A DNA stretch of 64,000 nucleotides from Oryzias latipes (Eukaryota > Chordata > Actinopteri > Beloniformes > Adrianichthyidae): contig NC_019877.2 in NCBI RefSeq assembly GCF_002234675.1, forward strand, positions 1 to 64,000. The letters run 5' to 3'. The notes beneath the pieces are model-generated. The model was not told the origin of the DNA. It saw nothing but the letters and a program-made list of their open reading frames with translations, and ran no database searches. The position numbers and the translations under genes are program-made. Shown here piece by piece: positions 13,573 to 26,900 of this stretch; the stretch's first letter is position 1, and each line of letters opens with the position of its first letter.

Positions 13573-16500
13573 GAAGTGGGTGGCGTACAGCCGGCTGTAC
13601 CAGAGCCTGGAGGTGGATTCGTCCGTGCTGCTGCAGCAGCTCACCAGCATCGAGTACCACTGGCATCAGGTGACGCTGCCCCAGCAGCAGGTATGAAGCT
13701 CCACACACACATGGTCTTCCTTCGTGGCTCGTCCATCAGAACCTTCTGTCACTAAAAGCAGGAGGTTTGATTTCCGACCTTGTTTTGTAGAAAGGGGAGC
13801 TGAGTGATTCTCTTCATGGTTTCCTTCAATATGGATTATGTTTGGTGGCCAAATACAGAGACATCTTCCCCCCAACTCCCTCTGCCACTCCAAAGCTGCA
13901 CACTCTGCTCAGGTAGGGGGGTCAGGAGCTTAAAGAGAGGGGGGGTTGCTGTAAGGGATCACAGCGGCCCCTCGGCTATGAATCCCATATGCTTCTTTTC
14001 AGGATCCTGGCTCAGATCTGTAAGACCAAGGCCTTCCAGGAACTGAACCCAGCTAACTTTGACCTTCAGGATGAGATCTGTGAGGCCTTACAGGTGAGTC
14101 AGGAACCTCAGGAGGTCTTCAGCAGCAGCTCCCTTACTCACCTATGACCCTCACACAGACAGGCACCGAGGACTGGTTCACCGTCAAAAAGGGTTTACAC
14201 GAGCCCATGACCAAGGTGGAGTCAAACTCACATGTCACATTTACCGCTTTGCTCCGTGTTTCCTGAAAACCGTGACGCCTCCTCACACAGGACCTGACAG
14301 AGATGGGGAGCGCCCTCTCCAGGCTGATTGTGGAGGTGCAGAGAGACATCAAGAGCAACAAGGACGTCTGGAACCGAGTATTTTTCAGGTGAGTGCAAAA
14401 ACCTGGCGTACAAGCCCCCTAGCGTCCAACCATAAAGAGTCTGACCACAGAAAACGATCTGAATGGTTGAAAATAAACATTTCAATGAACTGTACCTGCA
14501 TGAATACTGATCATGTTTCTACCACAGTGCCATGCAGGTGGACGTGTTCACGGTCGTCTACCAAAAGTTTGATTCCCTGGTAAGACGAAGCCAGAGACGT
14601 GCGAGTTTCCTCAGGAAGTGACCCCTCTCACCTCGCCTTTCTTTCCTCTGTAGCTTGCACAGGAAGTGATGAAGACGTTATCGCTGATGAAGGGTCACAT
14701 GGACCTGAGTCTCTCCAAATGCCTGTTTCCCATTTACCTGAACCTACACGGCATCCACAAGAACAAGGCCTTCCTACAGAGAAGGTCAGAGGCTTCACGC
14801 TCTCACCTGCACCACAGCCAGGACACACAAAAGGGTTTCTTCACTTCATTTTCCAGCGTTGCTCCAAAAACATCTGAAGTCATCAGACAGAAGGTCACAG
14901 GGAGCAAACCTCAAAGCGGAAAGGGTCTGTGCTCAAACTGAGCCCAAATTTAAACGGAATCCAATGAAATCCATTCTGTGTGAGAGTCAAAATAACAGCT
15001 GATCAGAGTTCCAGGGGAGCAGAGATCAGCCAATAAACTTCATGTCAGTTGCTGATTGGTGAGCAGGAAAGTGTGGGGGCAACCACAGGAAACGGGGGCA
15101 CACGTGAGGCCGGAGGCAGCAGGAGGCAGCGGCGGCTGATGCAGAACCGCCATCGACTGCATCAGAGGACTGGACAGAGCGCCCCCCCACAAAGAAAATG
15201 GTTCACTTCCAGCTCCAACCAAACGTCAGTCAGCCCTGATTGGTCTGAGTCAGTCTGATTCATCGTTTCTATAGCAACCATTCTAATCAATCAGGAGTAA
15301 GCTTGTTGGAAGGCCAAACCCCTCCCACCAGAGGACAGGCTGCACACAATCTGTCAATCAAACGTTTGGAATGTTGGATTTTGTTTCCCTTAGGCTCCAC
15401 CCACTTTTATAGAGCCATCTGATTGGTCAGTTTATAAATAGAATAACTTGAATAATAGAAAAAATATTGTGAAAAAACACGAGGATTATCAAGAAGATGT
15501 AGAACAAAAAGGTGAATTATTATTCTGACCAATAGAATGAGGAGTAACAGCTGTCATTTCTCTGTAGACATCTGCGGGATTTGGGCTTCTTGGAGCCTCG
15601 GGTACTCCCTGTTTGGAACGCCAGAGGGGCGGGGCCACTCAGTTCAGTTCCCAGACGCAGTCTGACTGCTTCCTGTCGTTTTCAGAGGGTCACTGAAGCT
15701 CTCGAACTTTCATGAGGACTTCAGAGAGGCGATGCCGTACTGGCTGAACCAGGCATTCAGCACCACCAAGGACAGGGTGGAGAGGGCGGTGCAGGTGGAC
15801 CAGGTAACGCTGCCAACGTGGCCCGGCACCACAGAACCTGCACGGTGTACTGACGGCTCTGCTCTGATGTCAGCTGCAGCCCCTGCAGACCGGCTCGGAG
15901 CTCATCAAGCACAGCTCCTCCGCCGTGGACCTGGTCTCCTGCATCCAGCCCATCTGCCAGCTGTGGGAGCAGCTGTCCTGGCCCGACCCAGAGGAGTCCT
16001 TCATGCTGATGGTCAAAATCACGGAGGTGCTGCCTTTTACCCGGACAGCTCAGGTGTTTCTGCTCAGTCCGCTTCATGCTGCCGCTTCATGTGTGTTTCA
16101 GGATGTTTGTAAGATTGTGGGGAGCTACTGCCAACTCCTGAAGGACAGAGTCCGGGTTCTGTCGGAGAACTCCGACCACAGCATCGCCATCAACATGGCG
16201 AGTACAGCCTCCATGGCGTCTGCTGGTGCAGAGAGTTGGACGCTCAAACCTGACCTCTCCCCCTGCAGCTGTGTGTGGTGGTGAATGACCTGGAGCACCT
16301 GAGGACACACCTGAGCAAGCTCCCGTCCCAGCTGAACTGGGAGGGCCTCCGCTCGCGGCTCGTCAACGTGATCGCAGACAGCCAGTTCAACAACACGCTG
16401 AGCTCCCAGCTGCAGCAGGCGCAGAGCAGCCTGAGCCGCGAGATCCGCTCGGCGCTGGACACGCTGGGGAAGCAGGTGAGGCCGGAGCCCAGCTCCCATC

Positions 16501-19500
16501 GGCCCGGGATGAGAGCATCAGGGCTAAGCAGAAGAACACGCTCCGAATGAGCGACGGGAGGCAAAAACGGAAAATCTAGTGTCTGTGAGCCAGGCCTGGA
16601 CTTTGATGGAGAACCGTGTCTCCACAGCTGAACACAGACATCGAGACGTACGTCAGAAGCATGTCCACCAGAAGAAGAATTCCCTCCAAGTCCTCCGAGG
16701 ACGTAAGAGCTCGACTCCACCTCCTCCACACCCACAGATAACTGCTCGGCGTCACCTCCTCCTGTTCTTGGTTCTCAGGCTGCTGCTCCTCTCATGCGGT
16801 ACCTGGAACAGGAGCTGCAGTACATGAATGAGAACCTGGTGCCGGAGAACTTCAACAGGTGTCCTGGTGTTTCTGCAGATCCACATGTGGTGGTGGAACT
16901 CTTTCCAAACACTCTGTTTTCCTCTGGTGTGTCCAGCCTCCTGACTCCTCTGTGGAACAACTCGGTGAAAATCCTCTATCAGACGGCAAACCAGTATTCT
17001 CAGCAGGAAGGACAGATGGTCTTCTGCCAGAGGCTGCTGTACACGCTGCAGGTACGTCCACCAGGTTCAAGCTTTTGGGCCTCATTTCTGCTCCAGATTT
17101 AGCCTCTGACTCGTGAAGAGCAGCCAAGTGTTGTGTGAGAAAATCCAATGGTTTGAAGCTTCAGAGGCGATTAGAGATGAGAAGATAGTCTGGATTAATG
17201 TGGTCAGGATTCCAACTCTTGGACTGAAGGTCCAAACATCCTGATGTTCTCAGGACATGAAACTGTGGAGTGTCGATCGGTGACCTGCTGACCTTTGTGT
17301 CTGTGTATTTCAGTGTCTGGAGCAGTGCTTCCACGCCGAGGGGAACGGACTTCCTCTGAAAAGTCTGCACTCGGACGAGTACAAGGTGTGCTGGACTCAT
17401 GAGAGATGTGTTCGTTTCCTGTCCCCCTCGGCGTCTGATGGTTGCCTTTTCCCTCAGACTCTGAAGACCTACCTGGAGAAGAACTCTCTGAGCAGCCGGC
17501 AGCTCATCGAGAAGTTCTTTCAGAAGAAAACGTCGGAGCAGGTGAGCTTGGAGCAGGTGGAGCAGCTCCGCCATCCTCCTCTTCCTCACTTCAGCTCTTT
17601 GCCGTGCAGAGGACGTACAGCGGAGAGAAGTACGGCGCGGTCACCCTCCGCGCCTCCTACAGGAGCTCGGACCAGAGGCTGCGGGTGGAGGTGCTGAACG
17701 CGGTTAACCTGATCCCCATGGACTCTAACGGTGAGGCGAGTGCAGAGCGGCGCCGCGGAGCAGCACTGACCTGTTTGACCTGTGCTGGAATGTTTGCCAG
17801 GTTCCAGCGACCCGTTTGTTCATCTGTGTCTGGAACCAAACCACGTCTTTCCTGAGGTGGAGCCTCGCGTCACTCAGATCAAGAGCTGCGACCTCAATCC
17901 TCTGTTTGACGAGTCCTTCGACTTGTGAGTCTGTCTTTGCTTTCCTTTCACATGTGACAGAATCACAAGACTGGGAAGAGACCTGTGACTCGAACTCGAG
18001 TTCCTCCAGGTCTCACATTCATTGATGAGTTTTGACTGGTCCTGCTCCGTCCTGGTCCTGATGTTTGGGACTTGGGAACAATGTTCTACAGACTTCACTT
18101 GAAGACTTGGGACTTGACTAAAACTTGCAGAAGTGACAGAGACACCCGTGTCATCAGCCTCCTGGTCGTCCAGGTCACAAAGCCCTTAATGGAGGTCAGC
18201 TGGTTGGACGGGTTCCTCCACTGCACCAGAGAAGCCTTTTGGACAGGAACCCTACAAACCCCACGTTTGAAATCCAGAACTCGGCCTGAGTAAACACTTC
18301 TCTCACCAGTGGGTAACGGTTCAAGAGGCCAAATTCTTGGTTCTTTTGCTATCAGACACGGGTTATGTTTAAACATACCTGACCTGTTTCGACGGACACG
18401 TTCTGTCTTCGTCAGACTCGTCCGGGTTCCCTGGGTTAAACAGGCTGTTTGTCAGAACCAGGGTTCTCCGTGTCCTCCTAAAGTCTTTAGTCCCAGCTGT
18501 CCGTTCAGGTGGATGCAGCTGTCTGTAAATGGGAAATGGTGTATGCTTATATAGCGCTTTTCTACCTTCTTCAAGGCCAAAAGCGCTTCACAGTCACAGT
18601 CCCACACACATTCACACACTGGTGGCGGCTCTGTGGGTGAAAATGGTCAGACCTGTACGGGGCACACAGGTGAGCCCATGAAAGATGAAGGTCATAGACC
18701 GCTCAGTGAACCCAGAGGGAAAATGTCCATGCATGTTTTTTCTAGGTTCATGCTGCGGGCGACAGGTCATCCAGAACACGTAGGTGAGACGCAGGCCAGG
18801 CGTGTCGTACAGATTTCTCATTTACTTACCCCCCAAATCCTGCAGACTGAACAAGGAGCCGTTAGTGCTAAGAAATTAGACCATCAGTGTAGTTTGTGGG
18901 GGCATGGGACGGGCACTTACTGTACGGATCACGTGCACACCACATGCGTGCAGCATTTGTGGTCATTAAGGAACTCACGCCTCACTAACGACTAGAGTGT
19001 GGCGTGAGGACGCCGTACCACAGCCTCACCTGTACGTGTCACTTCCATCATCCTCACCAATACTTCATGATACACTTACTAACACACGACAATGGTAGGA
19101 TCCATCTTCATGGCGTCCCTTGAGGTGGTCGTACGAGCCTTAAGGTATCTGTCAGACACACCTGTGCTGCCCGGAAGATGCAGCCGCTCCTCTACGACCT
19201 CCACGGACCGGACAACCCAAAAACCAGTAGGACTCCGGGTTACGCCCTGACGGGTGGATGTGACTAAGGCTGAAGCTTTGAGTGAACAGATTTTACTTTG
19301 TGTAGAGCGAATGCTTTCGTTAACTTTGGATAGAATTCAAGCCTAACTGAAATCCTTTCCATCCTTCTTGACGACAGCCTGATTTCCCCGGAGCAGTGCC
19401 AGGCTCCAGGGGCTTGCCTGGTGGTCACGGTGTTGGACCACGACACCCTAAGTGCAGACGACTTTGAGGGCGAGGCCTTTCTGTCCCTGAGCAATGTGAT

Positions 19501-20589
19501 GGGCGTCTCTGAAGGAACCGAGGAGGACCTGAGCTCACGGCCGGATGCTGCTCCGGCTCAGCTACGCCTGCCTCTGATGCATCCCAAACCCAACGGTAGG
19601 TCACGGAGCACAGGGGAGCGCGGGTCAGAACCGTTCACCGACCCTCCTGGACTAAATGAGAACTATAACCAACAAACACAAGTGTGATCAGACAGCTTCC
19701 TGCTGCTGATGAAATGTGGCTTCACAGCTGTCAAGGTCCCCTTTTGATGATGTCATCAGCAGTTCCCATTCCGACTCCTACAGCAGTTCCTGACAGGAAT
19801 GCGGATCCACGTATAGTTAAGACGGAGGGAACCTTGACCAGATAAAAAGCTACATTCCCTCCACATATTAGGCTTTACTCCCTGAGAGAACATTCCAGAT
19901 GATTTCTCATAACAAACTCACACACTCATGTGAGGAAGCTTCCTCCTGAATTTAACTGCAGTTTGACTCTATGCAGACGATGGATTCATGTACTGACGAC
20001 TGAATCACTTCTTTTTTTTTATCTACCACTTTAGTTTTTACAGTTTTTTGTTAATGATAAATTCTATCCATTATCATCTAAAAATGTTCGCTGTTCTTTA
20101 CATTTTTTAGCATTTCTTAGGGTTCATTTTTAAACCTAAAAATGAACCTTTAGTTTTAAAACGGCCTCGTTTGACCCCAGAGAACCCAAAACGATCTTCC
20201 TCTGGGCTGCAAAGGCAAATTTCATGATTTTTGGTCAACTTTTGGGGAGCAGCCGAATATTACAACCAAAAAATGGAAAAATGTCCACTTCCAATAGAAA
20301 AAATGTTTAATTTATATTCCAACTAACATTTGTGTGAATCTGAAGCCTTTAAGGTTTTAGAATATTTTTTTTAACTTGCAGTAAAATACTAGGAAATGTT
20401 CAGTTTTACCTGAACCTTCCTTCCAGCTTCACTAACATGTGACCTCACTGTGTTTCTGTGCCCCCCCCCAAAAAAAAAGACGGCATCCTGAAGCTGCTGG
20501 AGTCCCGGAGGGGGGAGCGGGAGGCGCAGGCGTTTGTGAAGAAGCGGCGCCAGCGCGAGAAACAATCCCTGGAGGGCGTTCAGCCGTGA
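13573..20589 (+). CDS. unc13d: Munc13-4 (unc-13 homolog D), C-terminal part, 5' end missing
   Basis: Munc13-4 tethers and primes secretory granules with SNAREs and Rab27 in cytotoxic cells and platelets. Visible exons: 13573-13690, 13791-13912, 14003-14093, 14159-14215, 14291-14388, 14528-14579, 14654-14784, 15568-15601, about 15686-15803, 15874-16026, 16102-16197, 16269-16475, 16628-16702, 16779-16858, 16937-17051, 17314-17385, 17458-17541, 17610-17730, 17801-17924, 19378-19595, 20480-20589. They give about 758 codons, against roughly 1,090 residues in human, so about the first 330 residues lie to the left. The middle exons are the helical MUN/MHD region. The last four carry the C2B domain, with calcium-loop acidic residues in [15 protein letters not shown] and [15 protein letters not shown]. 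The stop is TGA at 20587. Oddities: a GC donor at 16198, an unresolved phase at 15601/15686, and a C9A9 tract before the last acceptor. Confidence 0.93.
18500..18700. mobile_element. Dispersed teleost repeat in unc13d intron
   Basis: The intron between the last two C2B exons contains ATATAGCGCTTTTCTACC, then AAGGCCAAAAGCGCTTCACA. Its inverted AGCGCTTTT (18553-18561) and AAAAGCGCT (18579-18587) are typical of a short non-coding repeat common in fish genomes. The outer limits are not clear; the rest of the intron to 19,377 shows no coding potential. Confidence 0.55.
20121..20148. other. Perfect 12-bp hairpin in the last unc13d intron
   Basis: GGTTCATTTTTA (20121-20132) and its exact reverse complement (20137-20148) flank a 4-base loop. 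It lies in an AT-rich intron (19,596-20,479) with no other recognisable feature. It may be part of a degraded transposon end; no function is implied. Confidence 0.5.
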
Positions 20590-21216
20590 CAAAGATGCGG
20601 ACGCCGCGCTCTTCCTCCAAAAATAGACTTTTAATGATCAGTACCAAAAACAGAAAGACTCTGAAAGATGGAGCGGCGCCGGCGAGCGGCGCCTCAGACC
20701 ATCACAGTGATCGTCAACACCTTCCAGTCAGTGCCAGAGAGAACCTCCCTTTACTACATATTCTATATAATATATATGATATATTATACCCACACTCAGG
20801 TCAGGGAATGTTTGGCAGAGCGAGCTTTAGAGCAGCTCAGGGGTCTGGAAACTCCTGCAGACTGTTGGGGAAACCTGAGCGTTTTGGGCCGGAAGACGAG
20901 CCAGCGGCCGTCCAGAACCTTCAGGCTCCGTATTGCTTGATCTGAATCTGGAACGTGAAGCAGCAGCTTCAGGCAGGTCGAAGGTTCTGCAAAGGTTCTG
21001 CTGTTTAGTGTCCGATCATCCCGTCTCCCCCAGCAGAAGTGACAGCTGGTCTGCTCCAGCTCTCAACAGTGTTTGTGGTCAAAGACAGAAGCGTTGCCGC
21101 CTCGCCGCCCGCATTTTCCGCCTCCCTGCTTCGAGCTGCCGCCATGGGCGTCCGGATCGGCGCTGCGTCGCCACGCCGGCTGGTCTGTGTGGAATCAGGA
21201 CGGACCGGTCCCGGGG
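20590..21216. other. Convergent 3' ends of unc13d and unk
   Basis: The stretch between the unc13d stop (20,589) and the unk stop (21,217) holds only 3' UTR. The first clear plus-strand AATAAA is at 21503-21508, followed by a GT-rich run, which would carry the unc13d transcript across the last unk exon in antisense. No other gene is seen. Confidence 0.6.
20630..20635 (-). terminator. Candidate unk polyadenylation signal (ATTAAA)
   Basis: The plus-strand TTTAAT reads ATTAAA on the minus strand, about 580 bases past the unk stop and only 41 bases from the unc13d stop. No AATAAA lies between it and the unk stop on the minus strand. Confidence 0.5.
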
Positions 21217-23883
21217 TCAGGACAGCGGCTCCGGGGTCTGCTCGGGGCAGAGGGGGCACTCCGTGGAGGCGGAGCAGCTCTCGCACTGCAGGCCGTGGCC
21301 ACAGGGGAGCGTCAGCGAGCCCTGCTCCCCACAGGTCACGCAGCACCTCCTCTGCTTCCTGTACACCACCTGTGGAGGCGCCACGGTTAGCGGGTTCAGG
21401 GACAAAACCCTCAGCAGTATTTTATTAAGCATAAAAACAAAAAAGGTAAAGAAAATATTTATTAAAGAAATCCTGAAATGAGCTCATCCTGCAATCAGAA
21501 CCCAATAAAAGTGTTTTGTGGATCACTGTCTGCTCCTGCCTCCTTTTTCTGTTGGTTCCCGAGGAACCTGCAGGTCACTACAACCTTCAGCAGAACCTCC
21601 ACCAGATCCTTCGCTAGGAAAACCACTAGAACCTCCACTAGAACCTCCTCTAGAACCTCCACTAGAACCTCCACTAGAACCTCCACTAGAACCTCCACTA
21701 GAACCTCCTCTAGAACCTCCTCTAGAACCTCCACTAGAACCTCCACCAGAACCTTCGCTAGGACAACCACTAGAACCTCCACTAGAACCTCCACTAGAAC
21801 CTCCACCAGAACCTCCACCAGAACCTCCACTAGAACCTCCACCAGATCCTTCGCTAGGACAACCACTAGAACCTCCACTAGAACCTCCTCTAGAACCTCC
21901 ACTAGAACCTCCACCAGATCCTTCGCTAGGACAACCACTAGAACCTCCACTAGAACCTCCTCTAGAACCTCCACTAGAACCTCCTCTGGAACCTCCACCA
22001 GAACCTCCACCAGAACCTCCACCAGAACCTTCACTAGAACCTTCTGCACGACTCTGAGAACCTGACAAACCCCCGTCGCTCCTCAGACTTCTCCTTAAGC
22101 AGCTGCTCCCACACTAGGACCATTTGACGGAGAACATCTGCGACGTTCCCGTATTTTGGCTCTTCTTCGGTTCAGTCTGAACTCAGTGGGAGGGTTGCTG
22201 CTTCTTAGAACTCAGAGTCTGAAGGGGAGGAGGAGGAGGAGCGACTCAGCCTCAGCTGCTCTGATGGAAAGACTTTGGTTTCAAGTGTTGTTCAGACGTC
22301 TCAGATGTTCATGTTATGAGTTTGATGCTGACCCCCCAACCCCCCCCCCCCCCCCCCCCCCTCAACATGAAGGTTTATGCGATTCCACCAGGAGACCTGG
22401 GGGAGGAGTTACCTGCTCCACGGCGTGCAGACAGGCACACAGCTGCGCCTGCAGGCTCTGCACCGCCTCCAGGGGGAGCCGGTGCAGCAGCTGCAGCTGA
22501 TGCAGGGCCAGGTGGGGATTGTCTCCGCTCCGCAGGCTCTCCAGCGCCTCCTGCAGGAGAGTGATCTGCCGCTGCGCCTCCTCCTCCGCCTGCCGTGCAC
22601 GTTCCGCCTCCATGGACACTCGCGTGGCGTTGGAGCGCGATTCCTCCGCCTCCGCTTTGAGCGCCGTCCACGCCTGTGAGGAGGGGAGCAGGGAAGATCA
22701 GTGCCGGGGCAGCGGGCGCCGGGGCAGCGGGCGCCGGGGCAGCGGGCGCCGGACGGAGGCGTTCCGCCGGGCAGACATACCTACCTGAGCTGTGTGCCTC
22801 CAGCTGTGACCCCACTGCTTCAGCGCCCTGTGGGCGTCCTCCAGCTCCTGCTTCAGCCGGCCGGCCTCCGCCGACAGGCCGGACGACAGCAGGGCGGGGG
22901 GCGTCCCGGGGGAGCCCTGGGCGGGGGGGAAGTGCTCCCAGATGCTGGTGCTCATGCCGTTCAGACCTTCAACACAACAAACAGCAGCAGAGTCACGGCG
23001 AGCTCCTGAAACACCTGAACTCCTGCAGCCGAGGCCACGCACCCAAAGAGCTGTGGGAGGGGCCCAGGAAGGAGCTCTCTGATTGGCTGGGCTGCGACAG
23101 GTTAGTGGAGAAGAAAGACGAGGCGTGCGGCCTGACAGGGGGCGATGGCGAGGGCGAGCTGAAAGGAGCGGCGCCGCTGAAGGATCCGGGAATGTTGACG
23201 GGGGCAGAACTCTGGAGCTGGCTGCCTCCTGCGGAGACAATCAGAGGCTCTGCGTGAGCTCATCAGCAGAAGCTCCGCCCACAGGGGGCCCCGCCACCTT
23301 CAGGAACTGATGTGTAGTACCTAACATGACGCCCACACTGGAGCGGCTGCTCTCTAAACTCCTCTCCAGCGCCGACACGCCGAAATCGTTCAAGTCCAGA
23401 TCGTCCAGAGCCGACTCTGCAGAGAAGAACGGACACGTCACGTTTGGAGAACGCCGTGAAGAGGGAGGGCTTTCTGTCACGCACCAACCACCGACTCCAC
23501 CGTCTCACTGGTGGGGTAGAAGGGCAGGGCGTTGGCGTTCATGCCCGACGAAATGCCCGACCCAGGCGGTCCAAACGGGGCGGGGCTTGGGGGGGTGGCT
23601 GCCAGACTGGACGGGATGCTGGAGGAAAGACTCAACGGGCTGCCGACTGGCAGGAAGACCAGCAGGTCCTGAAGACCAGAACCAGAACCAGAGTCTGAGG
23701 CTGCAGAGGCTGGGAGTGTGTGTGTGTGTGTACATGTGTGTGCGTGCGTACATGTGTGTTTGTGTACATGTGTGCGTGTACATGATGCGTGTGTGTGTGT
23801 AGATGTGTGTGTTTGTGTACATGTGTGCGTGTGTAGATGTGTGTGTTTGTGTACACGTGTGTGTGTGTAGATGTGTGTGTGTG

Positions 23884-23920
<37 letters not shown>

Positions 23921-26900
23921 CTGCTTGCTCTGTGCAGAGAACTCTCGGCTCCGTTGTTCTCCAAAGCTCCTCTGTTTGGTCTGAAAGGACACATCAGTGA
24001 GTTCTGAAGCTTCTTCATTAGACGGTTCTGCATCTGGGTTCTGCCGTTCTCCTCACATGATCTTCCCGCTCGAATCCAGGGGCCCTGCCGTACCCCCCCT
24101 CTCCAGCCCACGGACACAGAGGCTCCGCCCTGCCGCTGGCGTCCTCGCACATGGACAGGACACTTCCCAGCAGGCCCTGCGCCGCGGAGCAGGACGTGGC
24201 CGTCGGGGAGAAGGGGTCCGAGCGACTGCCGGGACTCTGACAGGCCTCCTGGCCCGGGAGGGGGTCCGGGGGTCTGGAGGAGGGAGGGGATCCGGGGAAA
24301 GCGGGCTCCTCGGGAACGAAGGGCTCTGCGGAGGGCGAGAACGCAGACGGGGTGAGGCGCTGAAGAACGGCGGGCGGGAGAAGCGGCACACAGCGGCACT
24401 CACTGTCGGCGTGGGCGAAGGCACAGAAGGGTCCGCGGGGGCAGCTGCCGCTCTGCTGCATGTCGTTGCACTTGGTGGATTTATAGATCTGCAGAGGAGA
24501 CGCTGAGAGGTCAGCTGCTGCGGAGGAAGAGCACGCCGCCCAGCGACGCAGCGTTCGTCCTCTAGCGGCAGAAACAGCTGTCTGTCCGTCCACAAAGACT
24601 CACGACTGGTTGGACCCAGAAGCAGGCGGAACCACGTGTGGCGTTGGTGTAAACCCACCTCGGGGTGGAACTGCTGCTCCGTCCTGGTGTGGCAGTACTG
24701 ACACGCCTCCGCCCCCTCGCACTTGCTGGGGTCCCCCCACTCCTCGCTCTGTTTCACCGCGGGACACGGGAGCGCTCTGCGGCGGTACAGACGCATGGTT
24801 CTCAAAAAGAACCGGGTCAGCACCCCCCACACCTCCACCCTGCCCCCCCAGTACTCACTACAAATGTGCAGAATCATGGCTGACTCCTTTCTGCTGACTC
24901 ATCTGAACTAAAGCGGCAGAAATGACCCCCCCACAGTCTTACCTGTATTTGTGCTTGTGCGGGCTCCGCCTCCTGTCTTTGCTGTTGTGGAAGTACGGAC
25001 AGGCGTAACCTTGACGACACAGGCGGGGGGGCTTCTTGCAGAGCTCCGTCTTGTAGTGGGACAGCACGTAGCCGTTATCTGTGGAGGAGGGACAGGGTGA
25101 GGACGGGGAGGGGGCGGAGCTCTGCTGCTCCGAGGCTCACACCCACCCTGCCAGCGCGGCTCTTCGCTCAGGATCTTCTCGATCAGCGCCGTGCTCGCCG
25201 CCTGGCCCGACTGCAAGTCCCCCCCGCTCCCCTCGCCGCTCCCCGCGCCGCCCTGAGACTCCATCACCTGCACCTCCCTGCAGCACAGGAGCAGAGTCAG
25301 CACAGCGTTCGCCGCCACGGGCGGGCCAGCGTCCGTACCTGATGTCGTAGACGGGCGTGCGCAGGTCATGTGATCCGTGCGCGAACGCGCAGTGCGAGCC
25401 GTTCTTGCTGCAGTGGCCTTTGGCGTCCGTCTCGTGGATACAGGATCCGGTTTTGTAGTAGCGCAGGTGGTACCGTCGCTCGGTGTCGCCCGCCGTTCGA
25501 TGCAAGAAGGGACAGCTGGAAGACAAGAGCTCCTGTCAGAACCCGGTCCCTGTCAGAACCCGGTCCCTGTCAGAACCCGGTCCCTGTCAGAACCTGGTCC
25601 CTGTCAGAACCCGGTCCCTGCAGAACTCTCAGGATCGCTCCGTTTGGCTGCTCGCTCTGACCTTCCTGCAGTTCAGGAACATAAAGATCTCCGATGGAAG
25701 CCGTCTGAGGACGAGCCCGCCATGGGAAACCAAGAGAACCGCAGAACCACAGCACAACTATGGTTCTACAGCAAAAGAACCACCGTTTGGCCGTCGTCAG
25801 AAACAGCTTGGTGTCAGTTTCCTATTGCAAACGTTTGTTGAGCTGAGACTGAAACGTCACTCTGCAGACCTTTGTGACTTCCTGCTGCCTTGTAGGCAGA
25901 ACCGACCCAAAAGCTGCTGCTGCAGCATGTTCCCGCTAAAGCCACGCCCCCCCACACCCTGTGATTCATGAGAGGATGATGGGAAGGAGAAAGAAAAAAT
26001 CCACCTTTCTTAGGGGAAAACTTTCCCACCAAAAATCAAAACCGAACTGAAAGAGGAACTCAAGCTCCCACAAACGGACCAAACACAGCCCATCCCAATA
26101 TTCTGTCTGTACTTTAGTTTACGTATAACACGTTGTGTTAAGTGTATATAGGTGTAGATTCTTCATGTTCTTAAATGTCATTTGCACATTTTAAACACCC
26201 TTTCATTCTTTTTGCACATTGCTGTTGTTTCTCCTTTTTGCCCCTATTTGCACTGAACTGCTGCAATAATTGAATTTCCCCAACGTGGGATCAATAAAGA
26301 ATATCTCTATCTGTATTTTCCACAAACATCTGTTCAAAGCACATCAGGAAAATGACTTGATTCATGTCAAATTCAGCAGCTGCTCATGAAAGAATCTTTC
26401 TCCAAACCCCCAGAATGACGACGTCTCCGCTCAGAACCGTTCCGGTCTGCATGAAGCTCAGTAGTTCAGCTCTGATGGAGGCGGCGTGAAGGAACGTCTT
26501 TTGGGGTCACTCACTCATCTCCTTCGGGACAGGCGCCCGTCCCCTCATCGTATTTGGTGCAGTAAACGTCCGGGCTGTAGTTGAAGGTCCCGTCCCGTCT
26601 GCGGATGGGTCTGCGGCGCCGCTGGTTCAGGAAGTGCCAGTGGAAACAGGAGAAAGGTCTGTGCTGTGTACATTTATGCTGGACGAACAGGGGGCACTGC
26701 TCCGTTCTGAACTCTTTCAGGTATCTGAGGAAGAAGCAGACAGAGAAACGTCTTCATCACCCTGGACTGCTTGGCTTCACGCTCACTTCAGGTTCTGTTC
26801 CGTTTATAAAAACACGACTTTACTTCAGTTTGACGTCAGAATTGAAACCGAAATAGCTCAGCGTTGATCCACAGAGATATGAGACAGGAGAGTTCAAATC

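Noticed and set aside
21478-22068. Frames of [24 protein letters not shown] and GGSSGGS repeats on both strands
   Set aside because: The 12-bp minisatellite keeps every frame open; real unk exons lie on either side.
23477-24399. His/Thr-rich frame (HTHTHT)
   Set aside because: CA/TG microsatellite read through in antisense to unk.
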